A stretch of 64,000 nucleotides of DNA from Candidatus Rokuibacteriota bacterium. Its GTDB lineage: Bacteria > Methylomirabilota > Methylomirabilia > Rokubacteriales > CSP1-6. The translations under genes were made by a program, and so were the position numbers. This document shows positions 9,257 through 17,174 of this stretch, piece after piece; position 1 is the stretch's first letter; each line of letters begins with the position of its first letter. The DNA is taken from positions 1 to 64,000 of the forward strand of contig QHRU01000072.1 in NCBI GenBank assembly GCA_003220225.1, given 5' to 3'. The notes below the pieces were generated by a model. That model worked only from the letters and a program-made list of their open reading frames with translations. It searched no databases and had not been told where the DNA came from.

Positions 9257-10147
9257 TCACACCTTCACGCCGATCGAGCGGGCGAAGTCGAGCAGCTCGC
9301 GGGACGTCTTCAGCATGGCCTCGTCCACCATGTCTCCTTTATATGTGACGGCAGCGATTCCCTTGCGCTGCGCGTCCTGCATCGCCTCGATCAGCCCCTT
9401 GTGGAAGGCGATCTCCTCTTCCGACGGCGTGAACACGGCGTTGACGATCGGCACGTGCGAGGGATGCATGACCGTCTGGCCGCGGTAGCCGAGCTGGCGG
9501 TTCCACTTCGCGTCGCGCTCGAGGCCCTCGAGGTCCTTGATGTTCCACCAGGACGAGATGGTCGGATACTGCACGCCGGCCGCGCGCGCGTCGAGCAGCA
9601 CCTTGGCCCTCAGATAGAGCGTCTCCGTGCCTTCCCTGGACCACGCGTAGCCGATGGCGCGCGCGGCGTCGCCGCCGGGGCCGGCGGCGAGCGTCACCTG
9701 CGTCACGCGCCGACACTGGGTGACGATCTCGTAGACGTTGCGCATGGCCTTGGCCGTCTCGCAGCCGAGCGGCGTCGCGATCGTACCGACGGGGATGCCG
9801 AGCCGCCGCTCGAGGTGCGTGAGCAGCGCGTCCAGCTCGTGCATGTCGGCGGGCGTCTCGACCTTGGGCAGCGTGATGCTCGGCAGCTCGGGGCAGAGCA
9901 CGCCTTCCAGGTCGTCGAGCGTCAGCCCCGTCGCGAAGCCGTTGACCCTCACGCTGACGCCCTGGCCCTTCTTCGCGAGCGCCTTGATGCCGGCCTTCAC
10001 GATCGGCCGCGCGGCGGCCTTCTCCTGGTCGGGCACGGAGTCCTCGAGGTCGAGGATCAGCGTATCGGCGCCGTAGCCGGCGGCCTTCTCGATCCACGCG
10101 GCGCGGTTGCCGGGGACGAACAGCGACGAGCGCGACGGCCGTAGCAT
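9257..10147 (-). CDS. HpcH/HpaI aldolase/citrate lyase family (CitE-like CoA-ester lyase)
   Basis: The 296 residues match the CitE/malyl-CoA lyase group: RSSLFVPGNRAAWIEKA at the N-terminus, the Mg-binding strand DTLILDLEDSVP, the active-site strand SITLPKVETP, and IATPLGCETAKAMRN. The C-terminal GQTVMHPSHVPIVNAVF is also typical. Members split or form beta-hydroxyacyl-CoA esters such as malyl-CoA or citramalyl-CoA. The start codon follows directly after the stop of the enoyl-CoA hydratase gene, and the stop is 4 bases before the dehydrogenase gene, so all three should be translated from one mRNA. Confidence 0.9.
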   Translation of the reverse strand: MLRPSRSSLFVPGNRAAWIEKAAGYGADTLILDLEDSVPDQEKAAARPIVKAGIKALAKKGQGVSVRVNGFATGLTLDDLEGVLCPELPSITLPKVETPADMHELDALLTHLERRLGIPVGTIATPLGCETAKAMRNVYEIVTQCRRVTQVTLAAGPGGDAARAIGYAWSREGTETLYLRAKVLLDARAAGVQYPTISSWWNIKDLEGLERDAKWNRQLGYRGQTVMHPSHVPIVNAVFTPSEEEIAFHKGLIEAMQDAQRKGIAAVTYKGDMVDEAMLKTSRELLDFARSIGVKV

Positions 10148-10921
10148 CTACTGCGCCTTGTACGCCGGCTTGCGCTTCTCGGCGAACGCGCGCGGACCTT
10201 CCTTCGCGTCCTCCGTCGTGCGCAGAAACTCCTGGAACGACTCCTCCAGGCGCAGGCCGTGCTCGAGCGGCACGCTCTGGCTGCGGATGGCCAGCTCCTT
10301 GACCGCGCGCAGCGCGAGCGGCCCGTTGTCGCAGAGGCGCCGCGCGTACTCCTCGGCGGTCGCCACGAGATCCTTCAGCGGGACCATTTTATTGATGAGG
10401 CCGTAGCTCAGCGCTTCGTGCGCGGTGAGGCGGCGGCCGAGCAGCAGCATCTCCATGGCGATCGCGTACGGCAGCTGGCGCAGCGCGCGCTGGGTGCCGC
10501 CGTTGCCCGGCAGGATGCCGCGCTTCACCTCCGAGATCTCGAACACGGCGTGCTCGGCGGCGATCCGGATGTCGGTGGCGAACAACAGTGTCATGCCGCC
10601 GGCCAGGCAGTAGCCGTTCACCGCGGCGATGATCGGCTTCCAGACCTCCAGGCCGCGGTTGAGGATCATGTTCTTCTGCGTGAGCCAGAAGTCCGCCTTG
10701 CCGCGAGTCCCGGGGATGAACGATTTCAGGTCGGCGCCGGCCGTGAAGGCCTTGTCGCCCGCCCCGGTGACGATGGCGATCCACACCTCGGGGTTGTCAC
10801 GTACGTCGATCCAGGCCCTCGACAGCTCGGCGTAGACATCGGCGTCCATCGCGTTCATGGCCTCGGGCCGGTTGATCGTGATGCGGGCGATCCGGTCTTT
10901 GACTTCGTAGATGAGCTTCAT
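10148..10921 (-). CDS. Enoyl-CoA hydratase/isomerase (crotonase family)
   Basis: The 257-residue crotonase has both oxyanion-hole segments, KAFTAGADLKSF and NGYCLAGGMTLLFATDI. A catalytic Glu is present in the usual place (FEISEVKRGILPGNGGTQR), and a second Glu lies in AMEMLLLGR. It would hydrate a 2-enoyl-CoA to 3-hydroxyacyl-CoA. It is the first gene of the minus-strand acyl-CoA cluster and starts 41 bases from a divergent second crotonase gene, so the short 10922-10962 gap must hold promoters for both directions. Confidence 0.92.
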   Translation of the reverse strand: MKLIYEVKDRIARITINRPEAMNAMDADVYAELSRAWIDVRDNPEVWIAIVTGAGDKAFTAGADLKSFIPGTRGKADFWLTQKNMILNRGLEVWKPIIAAVNGYCLAGGMTLLFATDIRIAAEHAVFEISEVKRGILPGNGGTQRALRQLPYAIAMEMLLLGRRLTAHEALSYGLINKMVPLKDLVATAEEYARRLCDNGPLALRAVKELAIRSQSVPLEHGLRLEESFQEFLRTTEDAKEGPRAFAEKRKPAYKAQ

Positions 10922-10962
10922 GCGCTCTCCCTGATCAGCGCCCGGATGATACCATTCGCCCC

Positions 10963-11721
10963 ATGTCCGACGAGATCCTGATCGGGGTCGCCGACGACGT
11001 GGCCACCGTCACCCTCAACCGTCCCGACAAGCGCAACGCCATGAACGCCGCGCTGCTGCGCGCGCTGGCCGCCGCCTTCGACGATCTCGACGCGCGGCGC
11101 GACGTGCGCGTGATCGTGGTGCGCGGCGCCGGCCCCGCGTTCTGCTCGGGCCGCGACCTGCGCGACATGGAGCGCGGCGAGCCGCAGGTGGAGATCGTGC
11201 CAGTCCTGCGCAAAGTCGAGGGCTCGCGCCACCCCACCATCGCGATGATCCACGGTGACGCCATCGCCGGCGGCTGCGAGCTGGCCCTGCACTGCGACCT
11301 GCGCGTCGCCGCCGAGGGCGCCCGCCTCGGCATGCCGCTGGCGCGCCTTGGCCTCGTGCCCGGCTTCGCGCTCGGCCAGAAGCTGATCGAGATCATCGGG
11401 CCCGCGCACACGCGGCACCTGCTGCTCACGGGCCGGCCGATCGAGGCGCGGCGCGCGCGCGAGATCGGGATGGTGCACGAGGTCGTGCCGGCGGCGGACC
11501 TCGACACCGCGACGGCGAAGCTCGCGCGCACCATCGCCGACAACGCGCCGCTCTCGCTGGCCGGCATCAAGGCCCTCATCCAGCGGGCGCTCGCGGCGCG
11601 CGAGACGGTCTCGCACGACGATATCGACGCGCTCATCCAGGCGTCGCGGCGCAGTCAGGACGCGAGCGAGGGCCGCCGCGCGATGCTGGAGAAGCGCAAG
11701 CCCGTCTTCCGCGGCGAATGA
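10963..11721 (+). CDS. Crotonase-family protein lacking the usual catalytic Glu
   Basis: The 252 residues show the crotonase fold: NRPDKRNAMNAALLRAL, FCSGRDLRDM (first oxyanion hole) and IHGDAIAGGCELALHCDLR (second). At the position of the first catalytic Glu of enoyl-CoA hydratases the sequence is LGMPLARLGLVPGFAL, so Glu is absent there. The protein may therefore be an isomerase, hydrolase or other crotonase rather than a hydratase. It opens a plus-strand set (epimerase, LLM enzyme, cupin-like protein, alcohol dehydrogenase) and is transcribed away from the other crotonase gene. Confidence 0.88.
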   Translation: MSDEILIGVADDVATVTLNRPDKRNAMNAALLRALAAAFDDLDARRDVRVIVVRGAGPAFCSGRDLRDMERGEPQVEIVPVLRKVEGSRHPTIAMIHGDAIAGGCELALHCDLRVAAEGARLGMPLARLGLVPGFALGQKLIEIIGPAHTRHLLLTGRPIEARRAREIGMVHEVVPAADLDTATAKLARTIADNAPLSLAGIKALIQRALAARETVSHDDIDALIQASRRSQDASEGRRAMLEKRKPVFRGE

Positions 11722-11806
11722 TGTGGCCGTGCGGCCATTCGGATTCCGCGGGGCTGGGGTCCCCGCCGTCCGAGGCGAGCCTATGAATGAGCGTGGAGGG
11801 AACGTG

Positions 11807-12670
11807 ATGGCGAAGCGTCGCGTGGTGCTGACCGGGGCGGCGGGCTACGTCGCCCAGCGGATGTTCAAGGCGCTGGACGCGCGATGGGACGTGGTGCCCA
11901 TCGACATCAAGGACAAGACGCGAGACGGCAAGCCGGTGCCGCGCCTCGTCGTGTCCGATCTCACGCAGCCCGATCGCAACGCCTATCGCCAGCACTTCCG
12001 GGGCGCCGACGCCGTCATTCACTGCGGCTTCGTCCGCGCGCCGGGCCTGACGGCGGACAGCTGGCAGGACAACAGCGACGCCAAGTTCCAGGCCGAGCAC
12101 GCCAACGTCGCGCTCGCCTACAACGTCTACCGCGTGGCGCTGGAGGAAGGCGTGCGGCGCGTCGTCGTCTGCAGCTCCAACCATGCCGCCGACTACTACG
12201 AGCGGCTCGTGTGGGAGGGCCGGGTGGACATGGTGACGCCCGAGATGCCGCCGCGCTCGGACAACTGGTACGGCTGGTCGAAGGCGTCCTACGAGCTGCT
12301 CGGCTTCGTGTTCGCGACGGGCAAGGTCGACGGGCGCAAGCTCGAGGTCGTGCAGTGGCGCATCGGCGGGCCGCGCGACGACGACATCGATCACGTCAAG
12401 CCGGGCGATATTCCGACGATGCACCGGGCGCTCGGCGCGTATCTCTCGGCGCGCGACCAGACGCAGCAGGCGATCCGGATGGTGGAGACCGAGGACATCA
12501 CCGACGACAACGGCATCCCGTTCCTGATCGTCTACGGCATCAGCGGCAACACGCACCGCTTCTGGAGCCTGGCCAGCGCGAGGCGGAAGCTCGGCTACCA
12601 GCCGGAGGACGACAGCCAGGTGAACTTCGCCGACAAGATCGCCGCCATCGCGCGCGCCGCCAAACGATGA
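11807..12670 (+). CDS. NAD(P)-dependent epimerase/extended SDR
   Basis: The start at ATG 11807 is preceded by GGAGGG at good spacing, giving 287 residues; in-frame starts at 11723 and 11783 lack this. The Rossmann motif is VVLTGAAGYVAQRM (variant of GxxGxxG), the catalytic Tyr-Lys pair is in WYGWSKASYELLG, and SSNHAADYYE carries the preceding Ser/Asn. This is an extended short-chain dehydrogenase of the sugar epimerase type, though the substrate is unknown. It is 85 bases after the crotonase-like gene and 43 bases before the LLM gene. Confidence 0.88.
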   Translation: MAKRRVVLTGAAGYVAQRMFKALDARWDVVPIDIKDKTRDGKPVPRLVVSDLTQPDRNAYRQHFRGADAVIHCGFVRAPGLTADSWQDNSDAKFQAEHANVALAYNVYRVALEEGVRRVVVCSSNHAADYYERLVWEGRVDMVTPEMPPRSDNWYGWSKASYELLGFVFATGKVDGRKLEVVQWRIGGPRDDDIDHVKPGDIPTMHRALGAYLSARDQTQQAIRMVETEDITDDNGIPFLIVYGISGNTHRFWSLASARRKLGYQPEDDSQVNFADKIAAIARAAKR

Positions 12671-12713
12671 CGCCTGTGAAGGTCGTCCTCACCGAGGGAG
12701 TGACCAGGCCGCG

Positions 12714-13937
12714 ATGAAATTCGGAATCTTCTACGAGGCGCAGCTGCCGCGGCCGTGGACGCCCGAGAGCGAGCACCGCCTGTTCCAGGACATGCTCGCG
12801 CAGATCGAGCTGGCGGACCGGCTCGGCTACGACTACGCGTGGGTGGTGGAGCACCACTTCCTCGAGGAGTACTCGCACATGTCGGCGCCCGAGGTCTTCC
12901 TCGGCGCCGCCAGCCAGCGCACGAAGAAGATCCGCCTCGGTCACGGCATCTTGCAGCTGCCGACGAGCCACCCGATCCGCGTGGCCGAGCGCGCGGCGGT
13001 GCTCGATCTCCTCTCGAGCGGTCGCGTGGAGCTGGGGCTCGGCGAGGCGCAGGGCCCGATCGAGCTACACCCGTTCGGCGCGCGCGTGCGCGACAAGCGC
13101 GAGCAGTGGGAGGAAGCGGTGCGCGCGCTGGTGCCGATGTTCACCCGCACCTCGGTCGAGCACGAGGGGCGCTTCTGGCAGTTTCCCGCGCGCAACGTCG
13201 TGCCCAAGCCCTACCAGAAGCCGCACCCGCCGCTCTGGGTCGCGTGCTCGAACATCCTCACCATCGCGAGCGCCGGCCGCTGGGGCCTGGGCGCGCTCGG
13301 CTTCCAGTTCGTCTCGCCGGAGGCGGCGCGCGCGTGGGTGAACCGCTACTACATCGAGCTCACGAAGCACCCGGACAAGCTCGGCGACTATCCGGCGAAT
13401 CCGAACATCGCGATGGTGTCGGGCTTCATGTGCGCGGACACGGACGAGAGAGCGCGCGAGAAAGCGGCGGGCTGGACGTTCTTCGTCTTCTGCCTCTCCC
13501 ACTATGGCCGTCACGGCATCCCGAATCCCGGCCAGGGCAACATGTGGGAGGCCTACCAGGAGTGGCGCACGACGCCGAAGGCCCAGGAGACGCTCACGAG
13601 CGGGCTCATCGGCTCGCCGGAGACGATCCGCCGGCGGCTGCGCGAGTTCGAGGCGGCGGGCGTGGACCAGGTGATCTTGCTGAATCAGGCGGGCCGCACG
13701 ACCCACGCCGACATCTGCACGAGCCTCGAGATGTTCGCACGGGAGGTCATGCCGGAATTCCACGCGCGCGAGCCCGAGCACCAGCGCTGGAAGGCCGACG
13801 TGCTCGCGGGTCGCGTCGAGCTCCCCGAGCTGGACACGGACACCTACAAGGTCTACGCGCACCAGAACGAGGACATCGTGCGCCTCACGCCCGAGGAGCT
13901 GAAAGCCAAGATGGCCGCCAAGGAGGGACGCGGATGA
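12714..13937 (+). CDS. LLM-class (luciferase-like) flavin-dependent oxidoreductase
   Basis: The 407-residue protein is a bacterial luciferase-like TIM barrel: MKFGIFYEAQLPRPW, YDYAWVVEHHFLEEY, KIRLGHGILQLPTSHP and the phosphate-binding region SSGRVELGLGEAQGP, then KPYQKPHPPLWVACS. The C-terminal 50 residues are charged and Glu-rich. Such enzymes use FMNH2 or F420 for monooxygenation or hydride transfer. The stop overlaps the start of the next gene (ATGA), showing tight coupling with the cupin-like protein. Confidence 0.9.
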   Translation: MKFGIFYEAQLPRPWTPESEHRLFQDMLAQIELADRLGYDYAWVVEHHFLEEYSHMSAPEVFLGAASQRTKKIRLGHGILQLPTSHPIRVAERAAVLDLLSSGRVELGLGEAQGPIELHPFGARVRDKREQWEEAVRALVPMFTRTSVEHEGRFWQFPARNVVPKPYQKPHPPLWVACSNILTIASAGRWGLGALGFQFVSPEAARAWVNRYYIELTKHPDKLGDYPANPNIAMVSGFMCADTDERAREKAAGWTFFVFCLSHYGRHGIPNPGQGNMWEAYQEWRTTPKAQETLTSGLIGSPETIRRRLREFEAAGVDQVILLNQAGRTTHADICTSLEMFAREVMPEFHAREPEHQRWKADVLAGRVELPELDTDTYKVYAHQNEDIVRLTPEELKAKMAAKEGRG

Positions 13938-14290
13938 GGATCCACAATCTCTACGTCGACGCGAAGGGCGAGACGCATTTCCGGGACATCGAGGTCGAGT
14001 TCACCGAGAGCGGGCGCGCGGGCAAGACGTCCAAGCGTCTGCCGGCGACCGGGATCATCTTCCGCCAGGTCCAGCCCGACTACGATCTGGACTGGCACCC
14101 CGCGCCGCGGCGCCAGTACATCATCAACCTCGACGCGGGCGTGCAGATCACCGCGAGCGATGGCGAGTCGCGCAAGATCGGCGCGGGCGAGGTCATCCTC
14201 GTCGAGGACACCTCCGGCAAGGGCCATCTCTCCAAGGCGCTCGACGGCCGCCTGCGCCACTGCATCTTCGTCACGCTCGACGACAAGTAG
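13934..14290 (+). CDS. Small cupin-like protein
   Basis: The 118-residue protein starts at an ATG overlapping the LLM stop by 4 bases, with AAGGAGGGAC upstream. It reads as one beta barrel: YDLDWHPAPRRQYIINLDAG, then VQITASDGESRKIGAGEVIL and DTSGKGHLSKALDGR, the order of cupin motifs 1 and 2 but with few His ligands. It may bind metal weakly or act as a non-catalytic barrel. It is 5 bases before the Zn-alcohol dehydrogenase gene, so a partner role in one pathway with the LLM enzyme is likely. Confidence 0.75.
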   Translation: MRIHNLYVDAKGETHFRDIEVEFTESGRAGKTSKRLPATGIIFRQVQPDYDLDWHPAPRRQYIINLDAGVQITASDGESRKIGAGEVILVEDTSGKGHLSKALDGRLRHCIFVTLDDK

Positions 14291-14295
14291 CAGCC

Positions 14296-15297
14296 ATGAA
14301 GGTCGCCACCTGGCACGGCGGCACCCGCTTCACGCTCGACGAGGTCCCCGAGCCCGTCGCAGGCCCGGGCCAGGTCGTCGTCGCCGTCGAGACGGCCGGC
14401 ATCTGCGGCACCGATGTCCATGCCACGCAGGGCCTCTTTCCCTACAAGCCGCCGCTCGTGCTCGGCCACGAGTACACCGGCGTCGTGCGGGCGGTCGGCC
14501 GCGGCGTGAGCAAGCGGCTGATCGGCCGCGCGGTCGCGTGCGAGCCGTCCTACGGCTGCGGGAGGTGCGCGGAGTGCGAGGCCGGACGCGTGAGCCAGTG
14601 CCCGAACCTCACGCGCGTCGGCGGCTTTGCCCAGCGCGTGGCGATGCCCGCGCCCTGCGTGCATCCCCTGCCCCGCGGGCTCGATCCGGTCGCGGGCGCT
14701 CTCACCGAGCCCGCCGCGTGCTGTCTGGCCGGGCTCGAGTCGTTCCCGATGCCGCGTGATGCGACGGTGCTCGTGATCGGCGGCGGGATCATGGGCCTGC
14801 TGACGATGGCGCTGGCCAGGCGCCGCGGCGCCAAGCGGCTGATCCTGTCGGATCCGCTCGAGGAGCGCCGCGGCTTCGCCAGGCGTCTTGGCGCCGGCGT
14901 CGTGGTGGATCCGACGAAGGAAAAGCTCCGCGAGCGCGTGATGATGCTGACGCGCGACCGCGGCGCCGACGTCGTCGCGGAGGCGGTCGGCAAGCCCGAG
15001 CTGGTGGCCGAGGCCATGACGCTGGTCAAGCCCGGCGGCGTCCTCCAGTTGGTGGGCGTGAGCCCCAAGGGCAGCGAGATCCCGCTGAGCCTCTGGGACG
15101 TGCACTACCGCGAGATCAAGATCGTCGGCGCCTTCGGCCGCGGCACCGCGTTCCGACGCGCGCTCGCGCTGATGCCGACGCTGCGCGTGGGCCGGCTCAT
15201 CACGGCGCGCTTCCCGCTCGAGCGCATCGGCGAGGCCTTCGCCCACGCGACGGCGGGGCGCGGCGCGAAGACCGTGATCACGCCGAACGCCCGCTGA
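14296..15297 (+). CDS. Zinc-dependent alcohol dehydrogenase (MDR family)
   Basis: The 333 residues follow the medium-chain dehydrogenase plan. Catalytic zinc ligands are in AGICGTDVHA and LVLGHEYTG. The structural-zinc Cys cluster is CGRCAECEAGRVSQC near residue 90. The cofactor loop is VLVIGGGIMGLLTMALA. It resembles threonine/sorbitol dehydrogenases, though the substrate is unknown. It is the last gene of the plus-strand set, and its 3' end overlaps the convergent zeta-like gene by 20 bases. Confidence 0.9.
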   Translation: MKVATWHGGTRFTLDEVPEPVAGPGQVVVAVETAGICGTDVHATQGLFPYKPPLVLGHEYTGVVRAVGRGVSKRLIGRAVACEPSYGCGRCAECEAGRVSQCPNLTRVGGFAQRVAMPAPCVHPLPRGLDPVAGALTEPAACCLAGLESFPMPRDATVLVIGGGIMGLLTMALARRRGAKRLILSDPLEERRGFARRLGAGVVVDPTKEKLRERVMMLTRDRGADVVAEAVGKPELVAEAMTLVKPGGVLQLVGVSPKGSEIPLSLWDVHYREIKIVGAFGRGTAFRRALALMPTLRVGRLITARFPLERIGEAFAHATAGRGAKTVITPNAR

Positions 15298-15925
15298 CGG
15301 CCGCCGCCACGATCGGCTTGGCCCACTCCGGAGTGCGCGTCAGATCACAGGAGCCGACGACTCTGCCTCGAACGACATGGAGGACGAGCATGGGTTCCGG
15401 CGCGGCCCCGGTGTGCGGGTCGGCCTCCTCGCTGTTGTCGTAGACGCGCAGCTCGGTCAGTCTCGGCATGAGCCGAATGAGGTTCAGCCGGCCGCGATCA
15501 TAGCGATCGCGAATCGTGGCCTCGGGGATATCGTGCCCGCCCTTCGCGACTCGGGCACGGACCCGCGCGATGTGGAGCTCGGGGCTCCTCAGGCCCACAT
15601 ACCAGACGCGGACTTCGATGCCCGACGCCAGCGCCTTCTCGAGAAGAGCCGCGATCGTGTTCCCGCCGAGCGTCGTCTCGAACGCGAAATCCAATCGCTC
15701 CGCGATCGCGCGCTCCAGCAGGCGCCGGCCCTGCTGCCACGCGGCGGCATTGGCTTCCACCTGCGCGATGCCGGGGTTGGCCGACCGGATCCGACGGGCC
15801 GCCTCGTCGGGGTTGAAGTACTCTCCGCCCTGTTGCCGGAGCATCGCCCCCGCGATGCTGCTCTTTCCGGCTCCATTGGTTCCTGCGAGGACATAGATCC
15901 GGGGGGTCTGGCCCGCCCTAGCCAC
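15278..15925 (-). CDS. Zeta-toxin-like P-loop kinase
   Basis: The 215-residue protein begins RIYVLAGTNGAGKSSIA, a Walker A loop as in zeta/PezT toxins and related kinases. NPDEAARRIR near residue 40 and the FETTLGG strand near residue 83 match the substrate Asp/Arg and Glu motifs of zeta enzymes, and RYDRGRLNLIRLMPRL carries the expected basic residues. Zeta toxins phosphorylate UDP-N-acetylglucosamine. It overlaps the Phd-like gene by 8 bases, so the two form an operon in antitoxin-first order. Some chromosomal zeta-like proteins are not toxic, so activity is unproven. Confidence 0.85.
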   Translation of the reverse strand: MARAGQTPRIYVLAGTNGAGKSSIAGAMLRQQGGEYFNPDEAARRIRSANPGIAQVEANAAAWQQGRRLLERAIAERLDFAFETTLGGNTIAALLEKALASGIEVRVWYVGLRSPELHIARVRARVAKGGHDIPEATIRDRYDRGRLNLIRLMPRLTELRVYDNSEEADPHTGAAPEPMLVLHVVRGRVVGSCDLTRTPEWAKPIVAAAVSGRSA

Positions 15926-16295
15926 GCTTGCGCGCAGCCGCGACCGCCGCTTTGCCGAATTGCCTGGGCGTGGCGTCGAACGCCGCCCTCATGCCGGCGC
16001 GGGCCCTGGGCGTCTGCATCCGGGCGAGCAGCGCATCGAACTCGCCGCTGAGCGTGTCGAGCTTGCTCTCGGCCGCCCGCGCCAGAGCGTTGAATTCGTC
16101 GAGGGAAACGAGGACGGCCTTCGGCGCATCGTGCTTGGTGATGACGACGACTCGACCCCGGATGACCATCTCGAGAAGACGGCCGAACTCGTTCTTGGCC
16201 ACCGTCGACGTGAACGAGGCGGCGTCGACGCGCTCGCCCCGATGATTGCGGAAGGCGGCGAGCGCCCCGGGTCGGCTTCGCGGGCGAGCGTTCAT
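15918..16295 (-). CDS. Phd/YefM-family antitoxin
   Basis: The 125-residue protein carries a Phd/YefM fold at residues 25-70: SFTSTVAKNEFGRLLEMV, then RVVVITKHDAPKAVLVSLDEF. The C-terminal half, rich in Ala/Arg with a Leu-heptad-like stretch (SKLDTLSGEFDALLARMQ), would wrap the toxin. Phd proteins bind DNA and repress their own promoter. A clear promoter with an imperfect inverted repeat lies just upstream. RBS is AGAGGAGGCC about 8 bases before the ATG. Zeta-like toxins are usually paired with epsilon or PezA, so this pairing is less common. Confidence 0.85.
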   Translation of the reverse strand: MNARPRSRPGALAAFRNHRGERVDAASFTSTVAKNEFGRLLEMVIRGRVVVITKHDAPKAVLVSLDEFNALARAAESKLDTLSGEFDALLARMQTPRARAGMRAAFDATPRQFGKAAVAAARKRG

Positions 16296-16311
16296 GGTGA
16301 TGGCCTCCTCT

Positions 16312-16347
16312 AAGAGCCATTTTAGCCATAATGCTCAAAGTAGGCAA
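16312..16347 (-). promoter_or_regulatory. Promoter and possible operator of the Phd/zeta pair
   Basis: Read on the minus strand, TTGCCT (16347-16342) and TAAAAT (16324-16319) are separated by exactly 17 bases, a near-ideal sigma-70 promoter in unusually AT-rich DNA. The imperfect inverted repeat GAGCATTAT/GAGCCATTT overlaps the -10 box and is a plausible Phd operator. Transcription would start near 16312, 17 bases before the ATG. Confidence 0.7.
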
Positions 16348-16364
16348 TATGCCGCCGCCCGCCG

Positions 16365-17174
16365 TCACCAGGCCAGCGCGCGCACGAAGGCGAGGTCCCC
16401 GATCTTGCGCAGCGGCAGCACGCAGGTCTCGCGCTTCTCGTCCACGGTGTTCTCGTTCGTGATGATGGCCACCGTCGCGGTGATCAGCGGCCGCTCGCGG
16501 CGGCTGCCGTCGAAATTGTAGCCGGCGGCATCGAAGTTGCCCCAGTAATTCACGTAGACCAGGTACGTCCCGCGCAGCGGCGCCGCCACCGAGAAGATCT
16601 CCGGCCCGCCGCCGTCCACGCTGTCCACGTCGAGCCCGCCGCCCGTCGTGAGCACCGGGCGCGCCCAGAACGCGTGCTGGCCGTCGGGCGTGATGATGTG
16701 CAGGTCCACCTCGGCCTTGCCGTCGTCCCAGCCGAGGATGATGCGGATGCGCGCCGGCGTCTTGCCCGCGTGGCTCTCGTAGAACTGCAGCCGCCGCCGC
16801 TCGGTGCCGTCGGGGCTGCGGACCTCGACACTGTTGGAGCCGCGGCCGAACGCCCACGGCTTGGAGAAATAGCCGGCCTCGTCCGTGTAGAGCAGCATCG
16901 GGTTGCCGTTCACGATGAATGTGTACGGCGGCCGGCGTGCGGTGCCGGCCGCCCGGATGCGCCCCTGGATCAGCGCGCGATGACGCTGGCCGCCGCGATC
17001 CACCGGCGGCTTCGGGTACGCGGCGTGCACCTCGTCCGTGTCCGCGAGGCCGCTGTCGATCCAGCCGCCGCGCGGGGTCTGCAGCTCGATGGTGTCGGCG
17101 GCGAACACGTACGCGGCGGCGGCCATGACGATGGCCAGGCTTCCGGCCAGAACGACGCGCAGAAGGAAGTTCAT
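16365..17174 (-). CDS. yfaP-like: DUF2135 protein, YfaP/MagF type
   Basis: The 269-residue exported protein (signal segment LAGSLAIVMAAAAYVFAA) ends in a DUF2135 domain: IRIILGWDDGKAEVDLHIIT, HAFWARP, then GTYLVYVNYWGNFD. This domain defines YfaP of Escherichia coli and the last gene of the Pseudomonas mag operon. Its role is unknown; it is probably periplasmic with a beta-sandwich that binds a partner of the macroglobulin. Its ATG overlaps the TGA of the YfaQ-like gene, and it is the last gene of the operon. Confidence 0.88.
   Translation of the reverse strand: MNFLLRVVLAGSLAIVMAAAAYVFAADTIELQTPRGGWIDSGLADTDEVHAAYPKPPVDRGGQRHRALIQGRIRAAGTARRPPYTFIVNGNPMLLYTDEAGYFSKPWAFGRGSNSVEVRSPDGTERRRLQFYESHAGKTPARIRIILGWDDGKAEVDLHIITPDGQHAFWARPVLTTGGGLDVDSVDGGGPEIFSVAAPLRGTYLVYVNYWGNFDAAGYNFDGSRRERPLITATVAIITNENTVDEKRETCVLPLRKIGDLAFVRALAW

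Noticed and set aside
12755-13930. Alternative frame inside the LLM gene leading into the cupin-like gene
   Set aside because: Before 13934 it is Arg/Gly-rich shadow sequence; only the part from ATG 13934 is coding.
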